Source: RGIG5612 sp963591145 (GTDB lineage: Bacteria; Bacillota; Clostridia; Lachnospirales; Lachnospiraceae). From it: DNA of 22,034 bases. The DNA is taken from the NCBI GenBank assembly GCA_963591145.1, contig CAVARE010000063.1, positions 1 to 22,034 on the forward strand, in the 5' to 3' direction. Within the stretch, counting starts at the first letter, position 1; each line of letters opens with the position of its first letter. Under the pieces are notes generated by a model. That model did no database searches, was not told the DNA's origin, and was given only the letters and a program-made list of their open reading frames with translations. Of this stretch, positions 1-7,146 are shown piece after piece. A program made the translations under genes and the position numbers.

Positions 1-91
1 ACATCTTAAAATTATCATAGAAGATTTCTATTTACAGAAAAAATTTCAAACCCTCGAAGTGACCTCGAAGACGGTGTGTACCCGTATAAAG

Positions 92-190
92 CATTAACTA
101 CCTCGCAGCCAATATAGGCGTGAACATTAACTCTTCCACAACTGACATAGGCACGAACATTAATTATCTTGCGGACAATGTGGACATGGC
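92..190. repeat. Three degenerate 33-bp tandem repeats
   Basis: Units start at 92, 125 and 158, and each begins CATTAA. Unit 2 matches unit 1 at about 22 of 33 positions and unit 3 matches unit 1 at about 21. Because 33 is a multiple of three, the minus strand reads as an 11-residue repeat (approximately [IV]NV[RH]AY[VI]xC) inside an open frame at 15-254. The frame has no visible ribosome site and no recognisable family. It could be a decayed repeat protein such as an LRR type, but that is only a guess. No other gene is visible in 1-305. Confidence 0.5.
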
Positions 191-305
191 ACCAATTACT
201 CCGCCACATGCAGTCCCATAGTAATTCGCTTAAAAATTCGGACACCAGCGACATGTAATGCTCTTAACACCATTTGCAAGAATGGCTGCTGCAATGCGGA
301 TACGT

Positions 306-1040
306 TCACTTTATATTATGAAATGCGCCTGCAGATGCTGTCCGATTTAATACCTCGAATACTCTCAGCACATCACCATCTACCGTGAATCTGACATCGA
401 ACCTGTCGAAGCTGAGACCATATACGTAACCTGGCTGCTTCTCGTAGGATCCCCGGGGATCCTGCTGCAGGACCTGAAGTAAGGAGTTCTGCTTATCCTC
501 GGGGATGAGAGCCAGCAGGGCATCTGGAAAGTCTACAGTTAGAAAATGCTTCTCGCTGCAGGAGAAGCCGCCGACCGCGTCTGCATGAATATCTGTATAC
601 GGCAGATACGGTTTGATGTCGAATATTTTGGTTCCGTTCATGATATCTGCGCCGCCCACTACGAGAACGGGGCCTTCATTTGTATGAGGCAGCACCTCTA
701 GGAGCCTTACAGATGAGAGCCCCAGAGAGTTAGGCCTGTATGGAGACCTGGTGGAATATACTCCTTCCTTAACCTTACCGCCTAATCTGGGTGGGGTGAC
801 CAGCGCTGACCACTTGATAGGATCTGCACTCATATCAATCCGTGTTTCTGAGAAATTCCAGATGAGCCACAGATGACTGAAGGCCTCGATGCCCCGGATG
901 GCATTAACATCGCGGAATTCCTTCTCAAAAACTATACGTGCTGTCAGCCCGTCTATCAGTCCCGGCTGACGAGGAATCCCGAAGCGTTCATTAAAATCCG
1001 TATATATTCTGGCTATTGGTTTTATTATATATTCTGGCAT
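306..1040 (-). CDS. trmO: tRNA (N6-threonylcarbamoyladenosine37-N6)-methyltransferase, TrmO/TsaA/YaeB family
   Basis: TrmO uses SAM to methylate t6A at position 37 of certain tRNAs in the cytoplasm. The 244-residue protein is close to the usual length of this family (about 235). Its N-terminal half is the beta-barrel TsaA domain: it opens with IKPIARIYTDF and carries the SAM-site signature RSPYRPNSLGLSSVRL (about residues 98-113) and the DIKPYLPYTD segment (about 141-150). The C-terminal part (about 160-240) is the smaller accessory domain seen in full-length TrmO. GGAG lies about 10 bases before the ATG. It is transcribed away from the phosphofructokinase gene and is probably a single-gene unit. 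The family assignment is firm; the reaction is inferred from the family. Confidence 0.9.
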   Translation of the reverse strand: MPEYIIKPIARIYTDFNERFGIPRQPGLIDGLTARIVFEKEFRDVNAIRGIEAFSHLWLIWNFSETRIDMSADPIKWSALVTPPRLGGKVKEGVYSTRSPYRPNSLGLSSVRLLEVLPHTNEGPVLVVGGADIMNGTKIFDIKPYLPYTDIHADAVGGFSCSEKHFLTVDFPDALLALIPEDKQNSLLQVLQQDPRGSYEKQPGYVYGLSFDRFDVRFTVDGDVLRVFEVLNRTASAGAFHNIK

Positions 1041-1241
1041 ATCGGTTCTACTCCATAATCTTGGGTTCGTCAGCGTCAGGTATTTCGGTTATACATTTGC
1101 TGCGGATACCACCACCTTCTGCTGAATTCAATCATGAGCATGATAGTATTGCAACCTGCCTGTGTAAATATTTTTTGCAAAAACCTGCAAAAAAGACTGA
1201 ACAAGTCGCTGAGCAATTTGCTAAAAAACACGAACGTACGT

Positions 1242-1270
1242 TTGAAATATCGAAGAGAATGTGCTATACT
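1242..1270 (+). promoter_or_regulatory. Promoter P1 upstream of PPi-phosphofructokinase
   Basis: TTGAAA (1242-1247), a 17-bp spacer, then TATACT (1265-1270), a good sigma-A match. A transcript from here would have a leader of about 220 bases. The 1041-1499 gap holds this promoter, P2 and a weak CTGTCG/CGACAG hairpin near 1430-1456. No gene is seen in the gap. Confidence 0.55.
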
Positions 1271-1349
1271 AAAAGAACTAAAAGCGAATGGGTTGAATTT
1301 TGCTAATAACGAATTCAAATATTCTCAGCGAAGTAGAGGGAAAAATAAG

Positions 1350-1378
1350 TTGATTCTGCAGGGACGCTTGCTTATAAT
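1350..1378 (+). promoter_or_regulatory. Promoter P2 upstream of PPi-phosphofructokinase
   Basis: TTGATT (1350-1355), a 17-bp spacer, then TATAAT (1373-1378). It sits about 120 bp before the gene and downstream of P1, so the gene may have tandem promoters. Confidence 0.55.
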
Positions 1379-1499
1379 AAAAATGAAGCAGGAAGTCTCC
1401 AGCGGAATCATGCGCAGCGAATTCTTGGCGCTGTCGTGAGATGTTCACTGCGACAGGTCAGCCTGTTTGAGATGTTAGAGCAAGCAATAGGAGGAGATT

Positions 1500-3161
1500 A
1501 TGAATATTTCACCACTTCAGAAAGCAAGATATGAATACAAGCCTAAGCTGCCGGGAATGTTAAGGAACGGCATCGAGAAGATCTGCGTGAAGGTCGGCGA
1601 GCCGACCCAGAGCGCCGCAGATCAGGACAAGATCCAGGCTTTGTTTCCGAATACATATGGCAAAAACGAGATTACATTCGTGGAAGGACAGAATACCGCA
1701 GAGCATAAGAAACTGGTAGTAGGCGTGATCCTCTCCGGCGGACAGGCACCTGGCGGTCACAATGTCATTTGCGGACTGTATGACGCGCTTAAGGCAACCA
1801 ATCCTGAGAATGTTCTGATCGGATTCAAGGGCGGTCCTAGCGGACTTATTGACGACGATTATGTTGTGATGACGGACGAGTTCATTGACGCATACAGAAA
1901 TACCGGCGGATTCGACATCATCGGCTCAGGCAGAACGAAGCTGGAGACCGTGGAGCAGTTCAAGGTTGTAACCGAGGTATGCCGAAAGCACGGCGTTACG
2001 GCGATAGTTATCATCGGCGGCGACGATTCTAATACGAATGCTGCAGTTCTCGCTGAGTATATGGCGGCAAATAATACTGGCATTTCAGTTATCGGCTGTC
2101 CTAAGACTATCGATGGCGACCTTAAGAATGAGGATATTGAGATTTCATTTGGATTTGATACAGCGACTAAAACCTACAGCGAGCTCATCAGCAATATCGA
2201 GAGGGACTGCAATTCGGCTAAGAAATACTGGCATTTCATCAAGGTTATGGGAAGATCCGCTTCTCATGTGGCACTGGAGTGCGCCCTGGAGACTCAGCCG
2301 AATATTTGTCTCATAGGCGAGGAGGTTGCAGCGAAGAAGCAGTCTTTGTCGGAGATCGCGGATCAGATCGCGGATGCGGTTGAGGTAAGGGGCAATAAGA
2401 AGGAAAACTTCGGCGTTGTGATCATTCCTGAAGGTATCGTTGAATTCGTGCCTGAATTCTCAGCACTTATCGCGGAGATCAACGAACTGCTGGCAGGTGA
2501 GAAAACACAGGAGTTCAACGCCCTGGGCAGCTGGGAAGAGAAGTATGCATTTATCGAGAAAGGGCTCTCGGCTAAGGCGATGGAAGTATTTGCCATCCTG
2601 CCAGTGGGAATCCAGCAGCAGCTCTTCCTGGAGAGAGACCCTCACGGCAATGTCCAGGTGTCACTTATCGAGAGCGAGAAACTATTTGCCGCCCTGGTTA
2701 AGGACAAGCTGGCACAGAGGAAGGCTGCAGGTACTTATAAGGGCAAATTCTCGACACAGACCCATTTCTTCGGCTATGAAGGCAGATGTGCCTTCCCGTC
2801 TAATTTCGATTCGGATTATTGCTATGCGCTGGGATATAATGCATGCATGCTGATCGCTTACGGATATACAGGATATCTGTCGAAGGTATCTAATCTGTCG
2901 GCGCCTGCTGAGCAGTGGATCGCTGGTGGTATGCCGATCACGAAGATGATGAACATCGAGAGAAGAAATGGTCAGGATAAGCCGGTTATCAAGAAGGCAC
3001 TGGTGGAGCTGGACGGCGGACCGTTCAAATATTTCGAGGCTCACAGAGACGAGTGGGCAGTTAACACCTGCTATCAGTATACCGGAGCTATCCAGTATTA
3101 CGGACCGAGCGAGGTATGTGATGTCACGACCAAGACTCTGGCACTGGAGCATCAGAAATGA
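1500..3161 (+). CDS. pfp: Pyrophosphate-dependent 6-phosphofructokinase (long form)
   Basis: It catalyses the reversible PPi + fructose 6-phosphate to fructose 1,6-bisphosphate + Pi step of glycolysis in the cytoplasm. At 553 residues it belongs to the long PPi-PFK class (plant, spirochaete and clostridial type) rather than the 320-residue ATP enzymes. Visible motifs are the nucleotide/PPi loop GVILSGGQAPGGHN (75-88), GGDDSN (173-178), PKTIDGDLKN (201-210) and MGRSASHVALE (250-260). The Asp in GGDDS and the Lys in PKTIDGD are the residues known to favour PPi over ATP. The start is fixed by AGGAGG 6 bases upstream. Tandem promoters precede it and a terminator follows, so it is a single-gene unit. 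A pyrophosphatase that consumes the same substrate is encoded 5 kb downstream. Confidence 0.93.
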   Translation: MNISPLQKARYEYKPKLPGMLRNGIEKICVKVGEPTQSAADQDKIQALFPNTYGKNEITFVEGQNTAEHKKLVVGVILSGGQAPGGHNVICGLYDALKATNPENVLIGFKGGPSGLIDDDYVVMTDEFIDAYRNTGGFDIIGSGRTKLETVEQFKVVTEVCRKHGVTAIVIIGGDDSNTNAAVLAEYMAANNTGISVIGCPKTIDGDLKNEDIEISFGFDTATKTYSELISNIERDCNSAKKYWHFIKVMGRSASHVALECALETQPNICLIGEEVAAKKQSLSEIADQIADAVEVRGNKKENFGVVIIPEGIVEFVPEFSALIAEINELLAGEKTQEFNALGSWEEKYAFIEKGLSAKAMEVFAILPVGIQQQLFLERDPHGNVQVSLIESEKLFAALVKDKLAQRKAAGTYKGKFSTQTHFFGYEGRCAFPSNFDSDYCYALGYNACMLIAYGYTGYLSKVSNLSAPAEQWIAGGMPITKMMNIERRNGQDKPVIKKALVELDGGPFKYFEAHRDEWAVNTCYQYTGAIQYYGPSEVCDVTTKTLALEHQK

Positions 3162-3221
3162 TGTGAGAATCCGCAGGAGCGCTAAAAATTCTTAAAGTTT
3201 GACAATAGTATATGGAGAAGA

Positions 3222-3259
3222 AAAGACAGAGCAGGAGTAGATTCCAACTCTGTCTTTTT
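3222..3259 (+). terminator. Rho-independent terminator of the PFK gene
   Basis: AAAGACAGAG (3222-3231) pairs with CTCTGTCTTT (3248-3257) across a 16-base loop, followed directly by T residues to 3259. Confidence 0.85.
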
Positions 3260-3314
3260 GATTCTCATGATGTTCATTGTATTACAATATGGATTTTTGT
3301 GCTGCGTCATCCCG

Positions 3315-3354
3315 CCGCATTGTAAGCGATATACGTGTATTGCTTACAATGCGG
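3315..3354. repeat. Perfect 13-bp inverted repeat between converging genes
   Basis: CCGCATTGTAAGC (3315-3327) and GCTTACAATGCGG (3342-3354) are perfect complements with a 14-base loop that itself holds ATAC/GTAT. An outer GTGCTG/CAGCAC pair flanks it. Neither strand has a clear T-run, so a simple terminator role is not obvious. It lies between the PFK terminator and the end of miaA and may be a repeat-family hairpin like those near 4.4 kb. Confidence 0.6.
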
Positions 3355-3373
3355 CAGCACAGTCGTTGAGAAG

Positions 3374-4267
3374 TTATTGCGGCATAAATGTGTCAATCAG
3401 CGTTCTCGCTTCAGCAATAGGCTCGCCCTGCATGTCGATCCAGTGAATATCCTTCCGCTTCCTGAACCAGGTCATCTGCTCCTTAGCCAGATGTCTGATC
3501 TCCATAAATAATTTGTCATAAAATGCATCGAAGCTCTCGAATTCCCCTCGCAGATACATGAGGATGTATCTGTATTCCAGACCCAGCCTGTAGAGAAAAT
3601 CATCTGTGGCGCCATATGCCCGCAGAGATTTAACCTCCTCTATCATGCCTTCGTCCAAACGGCGGTCGAGTCGCTCCCTGATGCGCTGGTACAGAACATC
3701 GCGAGGCCAGGTGACGCCCAGAACCAGAGTCTCGTAACGAGGGCTGTTAACTGGTTCCTCCAGACAGCCTGCGAGGGCGCGTTCCACTGCACGCTCGACG
3801 CGGCGCTTATTCTGAAGGTCTACCCGTGTGAGGGCTGCCGGGTTCTTATCCTTAAGAATGTCGATCAGCTCGGACAGGCTTTTGGCAGCAACCTCGCTTC
3901 GCAGTTCAGGGCTGACAGGCTCGGCTTCTATATTATATCCGTCTACAATTGCGTTGATATACAGTCCGGTGCCGCCCACCAGAAATGCCTTCTTGCCGCG
4001 GGCATGAATATCGTCAATGGCTTCATATGCCTGACGCTGAAAATCAACGAGTGTAAATGAATCGTTGGGCAGAGCCACGTCGAGAAGATGATGCGGCACG
4101 CCCTGCATCTCATCCGGAGTCACCTTGCCCGAGCCCAGATCCAGCCCCTTATAGACCTGTCTTGAGTCGGCGGAGACGATCTCTGCGTCGTATAATTTGG
4201 CCAGTTCTATGCCCAGCCCGCTTTTGCCGGATGCATTTGTTCCGGCTATAACAATCAGTTTGTTCAT
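3374..4267 (-). CDS. miaA: tRNA dimethylallyltransferase MiaA
   Basis: MiaA transfers a dimethylallyl group to N6 of A37 in tRNAs that read UNN codons, the first step toward ms2i6A. The 297-residue protein has the P-loop GTNASGKS at residues 9-16, followed by SADSRQVYKGLDLGSGK and GVPHHLLD (DMAPP/tRNA-binding elements). The GGTGLYINA motif and the C-terminal QMTWFRKRKDIHW are also typical. An upstream ATG at 4300 is in frame, but GAGGA a few bases before 4267 and the family N-terminus (MNKLIVIAG) favour the shorter start. With trmO, this gives two A37 tRNA-modification genes flanking the phosphofructokinase. The repeat-rich gap begins directly upstream. Confidence 0.95.
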   Translation of the reverse strand: MNKLIVIAGTNASGKSGLGIELAKLYDAEIVSADSRQVYKGLDLGSGKVTPDEMQGVPHHLLDVALPNDSFTLVDFQRQAYEAIDDIHARGKKAFLVGGTGLYINAIVDGYNIEAEPVSPELRSEVAAKSLSELIDILKDKNPAALTRVDLQNKRRVERAVERALAGCLEEPVNSPRYETLVLGVTWPRDVLYQRIRERLDRRLDEGMIEEVKSLRAYGATDDFLYRLGLEYRYILMYLRGEFESFDAFYDKLFMEIRHLAKEQMTWFRKRKDIHWIDMQGEPIAEARTLIDTFMPQ

Positions 4268-4289
4268 TATATGTCCTCGCGATTTTATT

Positions 4290-4409
4290 TGCATTCGCAA
4301 TCCGAGCTGACGCTCTGGCTGCTTATGAACTCAGTAGTTAAAAGACGGATTGCTGCGCACTTCGTGCTCTCGCAATCCTGCCTGCATTCGCAATCCGAGC
4401 TGACGCTCT
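4290..4409. repeat. Exact 27-bp direct repeats flanking a small hairpin
   Basis: The 27-bp sequence at 4290-4316 is repeated identically at 4383-4409; it starts TGCATTCGCAATCC and ends GACGCTCT. Between the copies, GGATTGC and GCAATCC enclose an inner GCAC-TTC-GTGC hairpin (about 4347-4378). A diverged third copy begins at about 4630. Confidence 0.8.
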
Positions 4410-4491
4410 ACTTGCTCATGCAGGCTGACCTGTCCGATAGTCATGAATACGTTCATGCAAGCATGACGTATTCATGACTGCCGTCCAGGTC
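4383..4491. repeat. Structured repeat unit with near-perfect 20-bp hairpin (copy 1)
   Basis: A conserved lead-in ending GCAGGCTGACCTGTCCGAT is followed by a hairpin at 4439-4479. Its arms match except for one bulged T and enclose a 2-base centre. The sequence then continues GCCGTCCAGGTC. ACCTG and CAGGT form an outer stem across the hairpin. The same frame with a different hairpin occurs at 4630-4735. Confidence 0.7.
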
Positions 4492-4552
4492 TTTTAAGCA
4501 TTATATTCAAGAAATAAGGGTATGTCCATATATTCATTAAAGGTTGAAAATA

Positions 4553-4798
4553 ACGTGCCGGGACGGCGCAGCTCCCTGGCTAAAAGGCAGCTGCTACATG
4601 CTTGCAGCACTTTCGCAGCTGAGACTGACTTCGCATTTCGAGCTGTCGCTCTACATGCTCATGCAGGCTAGCCCGTCCAATGGCTGTGCAGCTGCACGAG
4701 CGAGCTCGTTCGCTTGCACAGCCGCTGTCCGGGACTTTTATAGCACATCAGCGAAGGCGTTTTCGAGCAGGGGCTGCACGCCGAGGTTCCCGGCACGT
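4553..4798. repeat. Large structured repeat element, copy A
   Basis: The ends ACGTGCCGGG (4553-4562) and CCCGGCACGT (4789-4798) are perfect 10-bp inverted repeats. Inside are GACGGCGCAGCTCCCTG near the left end and a 42-bp block (4747-4788) that recurs without change at 10952-10993. The right half also contains structured repeat copy 2 (4630-4735): lead-in GCAGGCTAGCCCGTCCAAT, stem GGCTGTGCA/TGCACAGCC, then GCTGTCCGGGAC. No coding frame in 4268-4983 is credible. Confidence 0.7.
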
Positions 4799-4983
4799 AG
4801 CAGTTGGCTGCCTAGTGGATGTTGACGGAATCTGCACTGCCTGCCTGCGATTTGCAATTGACACATATTCGAAAAATTGTAACAATAAAGGACGAGTATA
4901 GGAGCTGGACACATTATCCGAGCCCTGGAAGCGAACAAGTATCGAGACTAAGAGAAGAAAGAAGAAAACGGAGGTTATATCGA

Positions 4984-5544
4984 ATGAACATTTGCGTATA
5001 CGGTGCGGCCAGCACGGAGATAGACGAGCTGTATATTAAGATAGTGGAGGATCTGGGCGAGAGACTGGCTAGGCGTGGACATAATCTGATCTACGGCGCG
5101 GGAGCCTGCGGTCTGATGGGCGCAGCTGCCAGAGGATTCAAGCGCGGCGGCGGCATGATCGCTGGCGTAGCACCGGAGTTTTTCAAGGAAACCAATATTG
5201 AGGCGTTGTACAAGGAATGCAACAACATTATCCATACCACGACCATGAGCACCCGCAAGGAGGTCATGGAAAGAAATGCAGATGCGTTCTTAGTTACGCC
5301 TGGCGGAATCGGTACATTTGACGAGTTCTTCCAGGTGCTGACGCTCAAGCAGCTGAAGAAGCTGAACCAGCGGGTGGCGCTGTTTAATATCAACGGATAT
5401 TACTATTCGATAGAGGCGCTGATGCATAACGGCGTGGAAGAGAAATTCATGAAGCCTCACTGCCTGGATCTGTACAGAAGCTTCACGGAGAAGGAAGTGG
5501 ACGAGCTGATCGAATATATCGAAGGCGGCCAGCAGAATGATTAA
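4984..5544 (+). CDS. LOG-family protein (TIGR00730-type Rossmann; nucleoside 5'-monophosphate phosphoribohydrolase)
   Basis: Members of this family hydrolyse (cytokinin) nucleoside 5'-monophosphates to base and ribose 5-phosphate, and bacterial forms were long annotated as lysine decarboxylases. The 186-residue protein has the expected size. It starts with the Rossmann strand MNICVYGAAS, then shows GAGACGLMGAAARG (38-51), MSTRKEVM (88-95) and the diagnostic PGGIGTFDE (106-114). R91/K92 and the last Glu (E114) correspond to the conserved catalytic patch. The in-frame extension upstream to 4819 is rejected because GGAGG lies just before the ATG at 4984 and the family begins there. A possible -35 TTGACA at 4858-4863 has only a weak -10. 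The physiological substrate cannot be read from sequence. Confidence 0.88.
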   Translation: MNICVYGAASTEIDELYIKIVEDLGERLARRGHNLIYGAGACGLMGAAARGFKRGGGMIAGVAPEFFKETNIEALYKECNNIIHTTTMSTRKEVMERNADAFLVTPGGIGTFDEFFQVLTLKQLKKLNQRVALFNINGYYYSIEALMHNGVEEKFMKPHCLDLYRSFTEKEVDELIEYIEGGQQND

Positions 5545-5585
5545 AAACATAAGAAAAAGTCATATATTAACGCGAAATAGCATGA

Positions 5586-5614
5586 TTGTATAACGCAAAT
5601 GTGTCTGCTATAAT
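5586..5614 (+). promoter_or_regulatory. Promoter of the C-glycoside deglycosidase operon
   Basis: TTGTAT (5586-5591), 17 bp, then TATAAT (5609-5614) preceded by TGC (extended -10 character). It lies about 80 bp upstream of the first gene. No operator palindrome is evident. Confidence 0.6.
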
Positions 5615-5691
5615 GAGCGGGTCTGGCAAATAGATGTAAACCCTAGAATAAGTTACTACAACACATTAACAAAATTTATAGGAGGTACATT

Positions 5692-6594
5692 ATGGCAGAA
5701 AAGAAGATTCGTAGAGGCATTTGCCTGTACAGCTACCATAACATGCTTGGCAAAACTATGACATTGGATGATGTATTTCAGGAAATGTATGACACAGGTG
5801 CGACCTGTTTCGAATTCCTGACAAGCTATATTCCAAATTATCCTAATCCGACCACTGAATGGGTTGATCATTATTGGAGATTGTGCGAGAAGTACGATCT
5901 GCAGCCATCGGAGCTGGGACATTGGGCAGAGAATCATCTGCACAGGGGTCCGGGCATGACCGATGAAGAGGTGGTAGAGGAGCTGAAGCAGGATTTCAGA
6001 CTGGCTCATCTGTTGGGCTTCAAGGCACTTCGTACTAAGATTACATGCACAAATGTAATCTGCGATCCTGAGCCTGGCTGGCAGAGCTATATTGAGAAGG
6101 CGCTTCCATTTGCGGAGAAATACGATGTACGTATGCAGAACGAGGTGCATCTTCCGACCACGCTTCATACACCGCATATACGCGATGAATATCTGGATTT
6201 TATCCACAGAACAGGCACACCGTATTTTGGCTTCAATATCGATTTTGGTACGTTCCAGAATAAGCCTGCCAGGGGCATGGAGTTCATGAACATGTCGGAT
6301 TTCTCTGACGTTACGAAGCCGGAGGAGATCGTAGAATTCCTTCCATACAGCTATGTATGCCACGGCAAATTCACGTATGTTAACGAGAATTTCGAGGAAG
6401 AATCCATTCCTTATCCTGAGGTGGTTAAGCTCATGATTGACAACGGATGGACGGGCGATATCCTCTCTGAATACGAGGGCGCTCCGAGATTTTTCGCAGA
6501 GGACGGCGCGCAGCAGTTTGCGGAGGCGATGGATGCTATTCCTGAGCAGGTGCGCAGACATCAGATACTGTTACGTAATCTATTAGGATATTAA
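5692..6594 (+). CDS. Sugar-phosphate isomerase/epimerase-fold protein, probable C-glycoside deglycosidase alpha subunit
   Basis: The 300-residue protein is an AP-endonuclease-2/xylose-isomerase-like TIM barrel. Four residues sit where the fold binds its divalent metal: E151 (QNEVHLP), D184 (FNIDFG), H224 (VCHGKF) and E260 (LSEYEG). On its own this would only be a generic sugar isomerase. The next gene, however, encodes a protein like the C-glycoside deglycosidase beta subunit. In DfgA/DfgB, DgpB/DgpC and CarB/CarC, such a barrel and small beta protein form a complex. It cleaves the C-C bond between sugar and aromatic ring after the sugar has been oxidised at C3. The start is supported by AGGAGG (5681-5686). 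No Gfo/Idh-type sugar oxidase is present in the window, so the oxidation step would need another locus. The fold is certain; the C-deglycosylation role is inferred from the pair. Confidence 0.7.
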   Translation: MAEKKIRRGICLYSYHNMLGKTMTLDDVFQEMYDTGATCFEFLTSYIPNYPNPTTEWVDHYWRLCEKYDLQPSELGHWAENHLHRGPGMTDEEVVEELKQDFRLAHLLGFKALRTKITCTNVICDPEPGWQSYIEKALPFAEKYDVRMQNEVHLPTTLHTPHIRDEYLDFIHRTGTPYFGFNIDFGTFQNKPARGMEFMNMSDFSDVTKPEEIVEFLPYSYVCHGKFTYVNENFEEESIPYPEVVKLMIDNGWTGDILSEYEGAPRFFAEDGAQQFAEAMDAIPEQVRRHQILLRNLLGY

Positions 6595-6606
6595 GGAGGA
6601 AAAGCG

Positions 6607-7044
6607 ATGGTAGAATTATATCCGATTCAGCAGCGTGGATTTCACAACACATATGATGAAAATGGCAATATTGACGGCTTTGAATTCCGATTTGTTCCTA
6701 AATATTACAAGGGATACTGGTTCACACAGTGCCGTTTCGGTAATGTCGTAGTTGATGGAGAAGTATTTGACAGAGACAGCATCATCTTCGAATATGATGG
6801 CATGGAGTATAACCGTGAGGAAATGTTCGATCTTAAGAAGTACTGGCAGTTCCGTGAGCCGCTGGTTTATAAGATCAAGAAGCCAGGCGGATTATCCATC
6901 GGCTATCATGATGTGCATCTGGACTTCGGCTGGGTATTAAATTACAATGGCGCGTTGGAGGCAGAGGCTGACGGCAGTGGGCTCGGCAATATGGCTCACA
7001 TGTTCGGCACTTCTAATGACCGCCGCATGCTGCTATGCAGGTAG
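6607..7044 (+). CDS. C-glycoside deglycosidase beta-subunit-like protein (DUF6379 type)
   Basis: It is a 145-residue, mostly beta protein with no signal peptide. The order of motifs follows the small-subunit family: QRGFHNTYDENGNIDGFEFR (9-28), YYKGYW (34-39), VVVDGEVFDRDSIIFEYDG (48-66), then WQFREPLVYKIKKPGGLSIG (about 80-99) and YHDVHLDFGW. GGAGGAAA lies just upstream, and only 12 bp separate it from the alpha gene, so the two are almost certainly cotranscribed and translated together. In known complexes this subunit packs against the barrel and is needed for activity. A terminator follows at 7104. The family call rests on motif recall, not a search. Confidence 0.72.
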   Translation: MVELYPIQQRGFHNTYDENGNIDGFEFRFVPKYYKGYWFTQCRFGNVVVDGEVFDRDSIIFEYDGMEYNREEMFDLKKYWQFREPLVYKIKKPGGLSIGYHDVHLDFGWVLNYNGALEAEADGSGLGNMAHMFGTSNDRRMLLCR

Positions 7045-7103
7045 AGCTTGTATAGCTGTAGTTCGCAAGGACAAAATATGCGCAACTATTCAGCAATAAG
7101 AAT

Positions 7104-7139
7104 GGGACAGTTCATTCGAACTGTCCCTGTGTGTTTTTT
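7104..7139 (+). terminator. Terminator of the deglycosidase operon
   Basis: GGGACAGTTC (7104-7113) and GAACTGTCCC (7118-7127) form a perfect 10-bp stem with a 4-base loop, followed by TGTGTG and six T residues (7134-7139). A copy of the GCAACTATTCAG repeat motif (7082-7093) lies just before it. Confidence 0.88.
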
Positions 7140-7146
7140 GGAAAGA

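Noticed and set aside
15..254. 79-codon minus-strand frame as a real gene
   Set aside because: No ribosome site or family is visible, and the frame arises from the 33-bp repeats; reported only as a repeat.
4290..4735. CRISPR array
   Set aside because: Repeats are few, unevenly spaced and themselves form long variable hairpins; no cas genes are present.
4819..4983. N-terminal extension of the LOG-family protein
   Set aside because: The family starts at the Rossmann strand MNICVYG, and GGAGG marks ATG 4984.
5656..6561. Long antisense frame of 301 codons opposite the TIM-barrel gene
   Set aside because: It is a shadow of a clearly coding plus-strand gene. It lacks a family pattern and a ribosome site.
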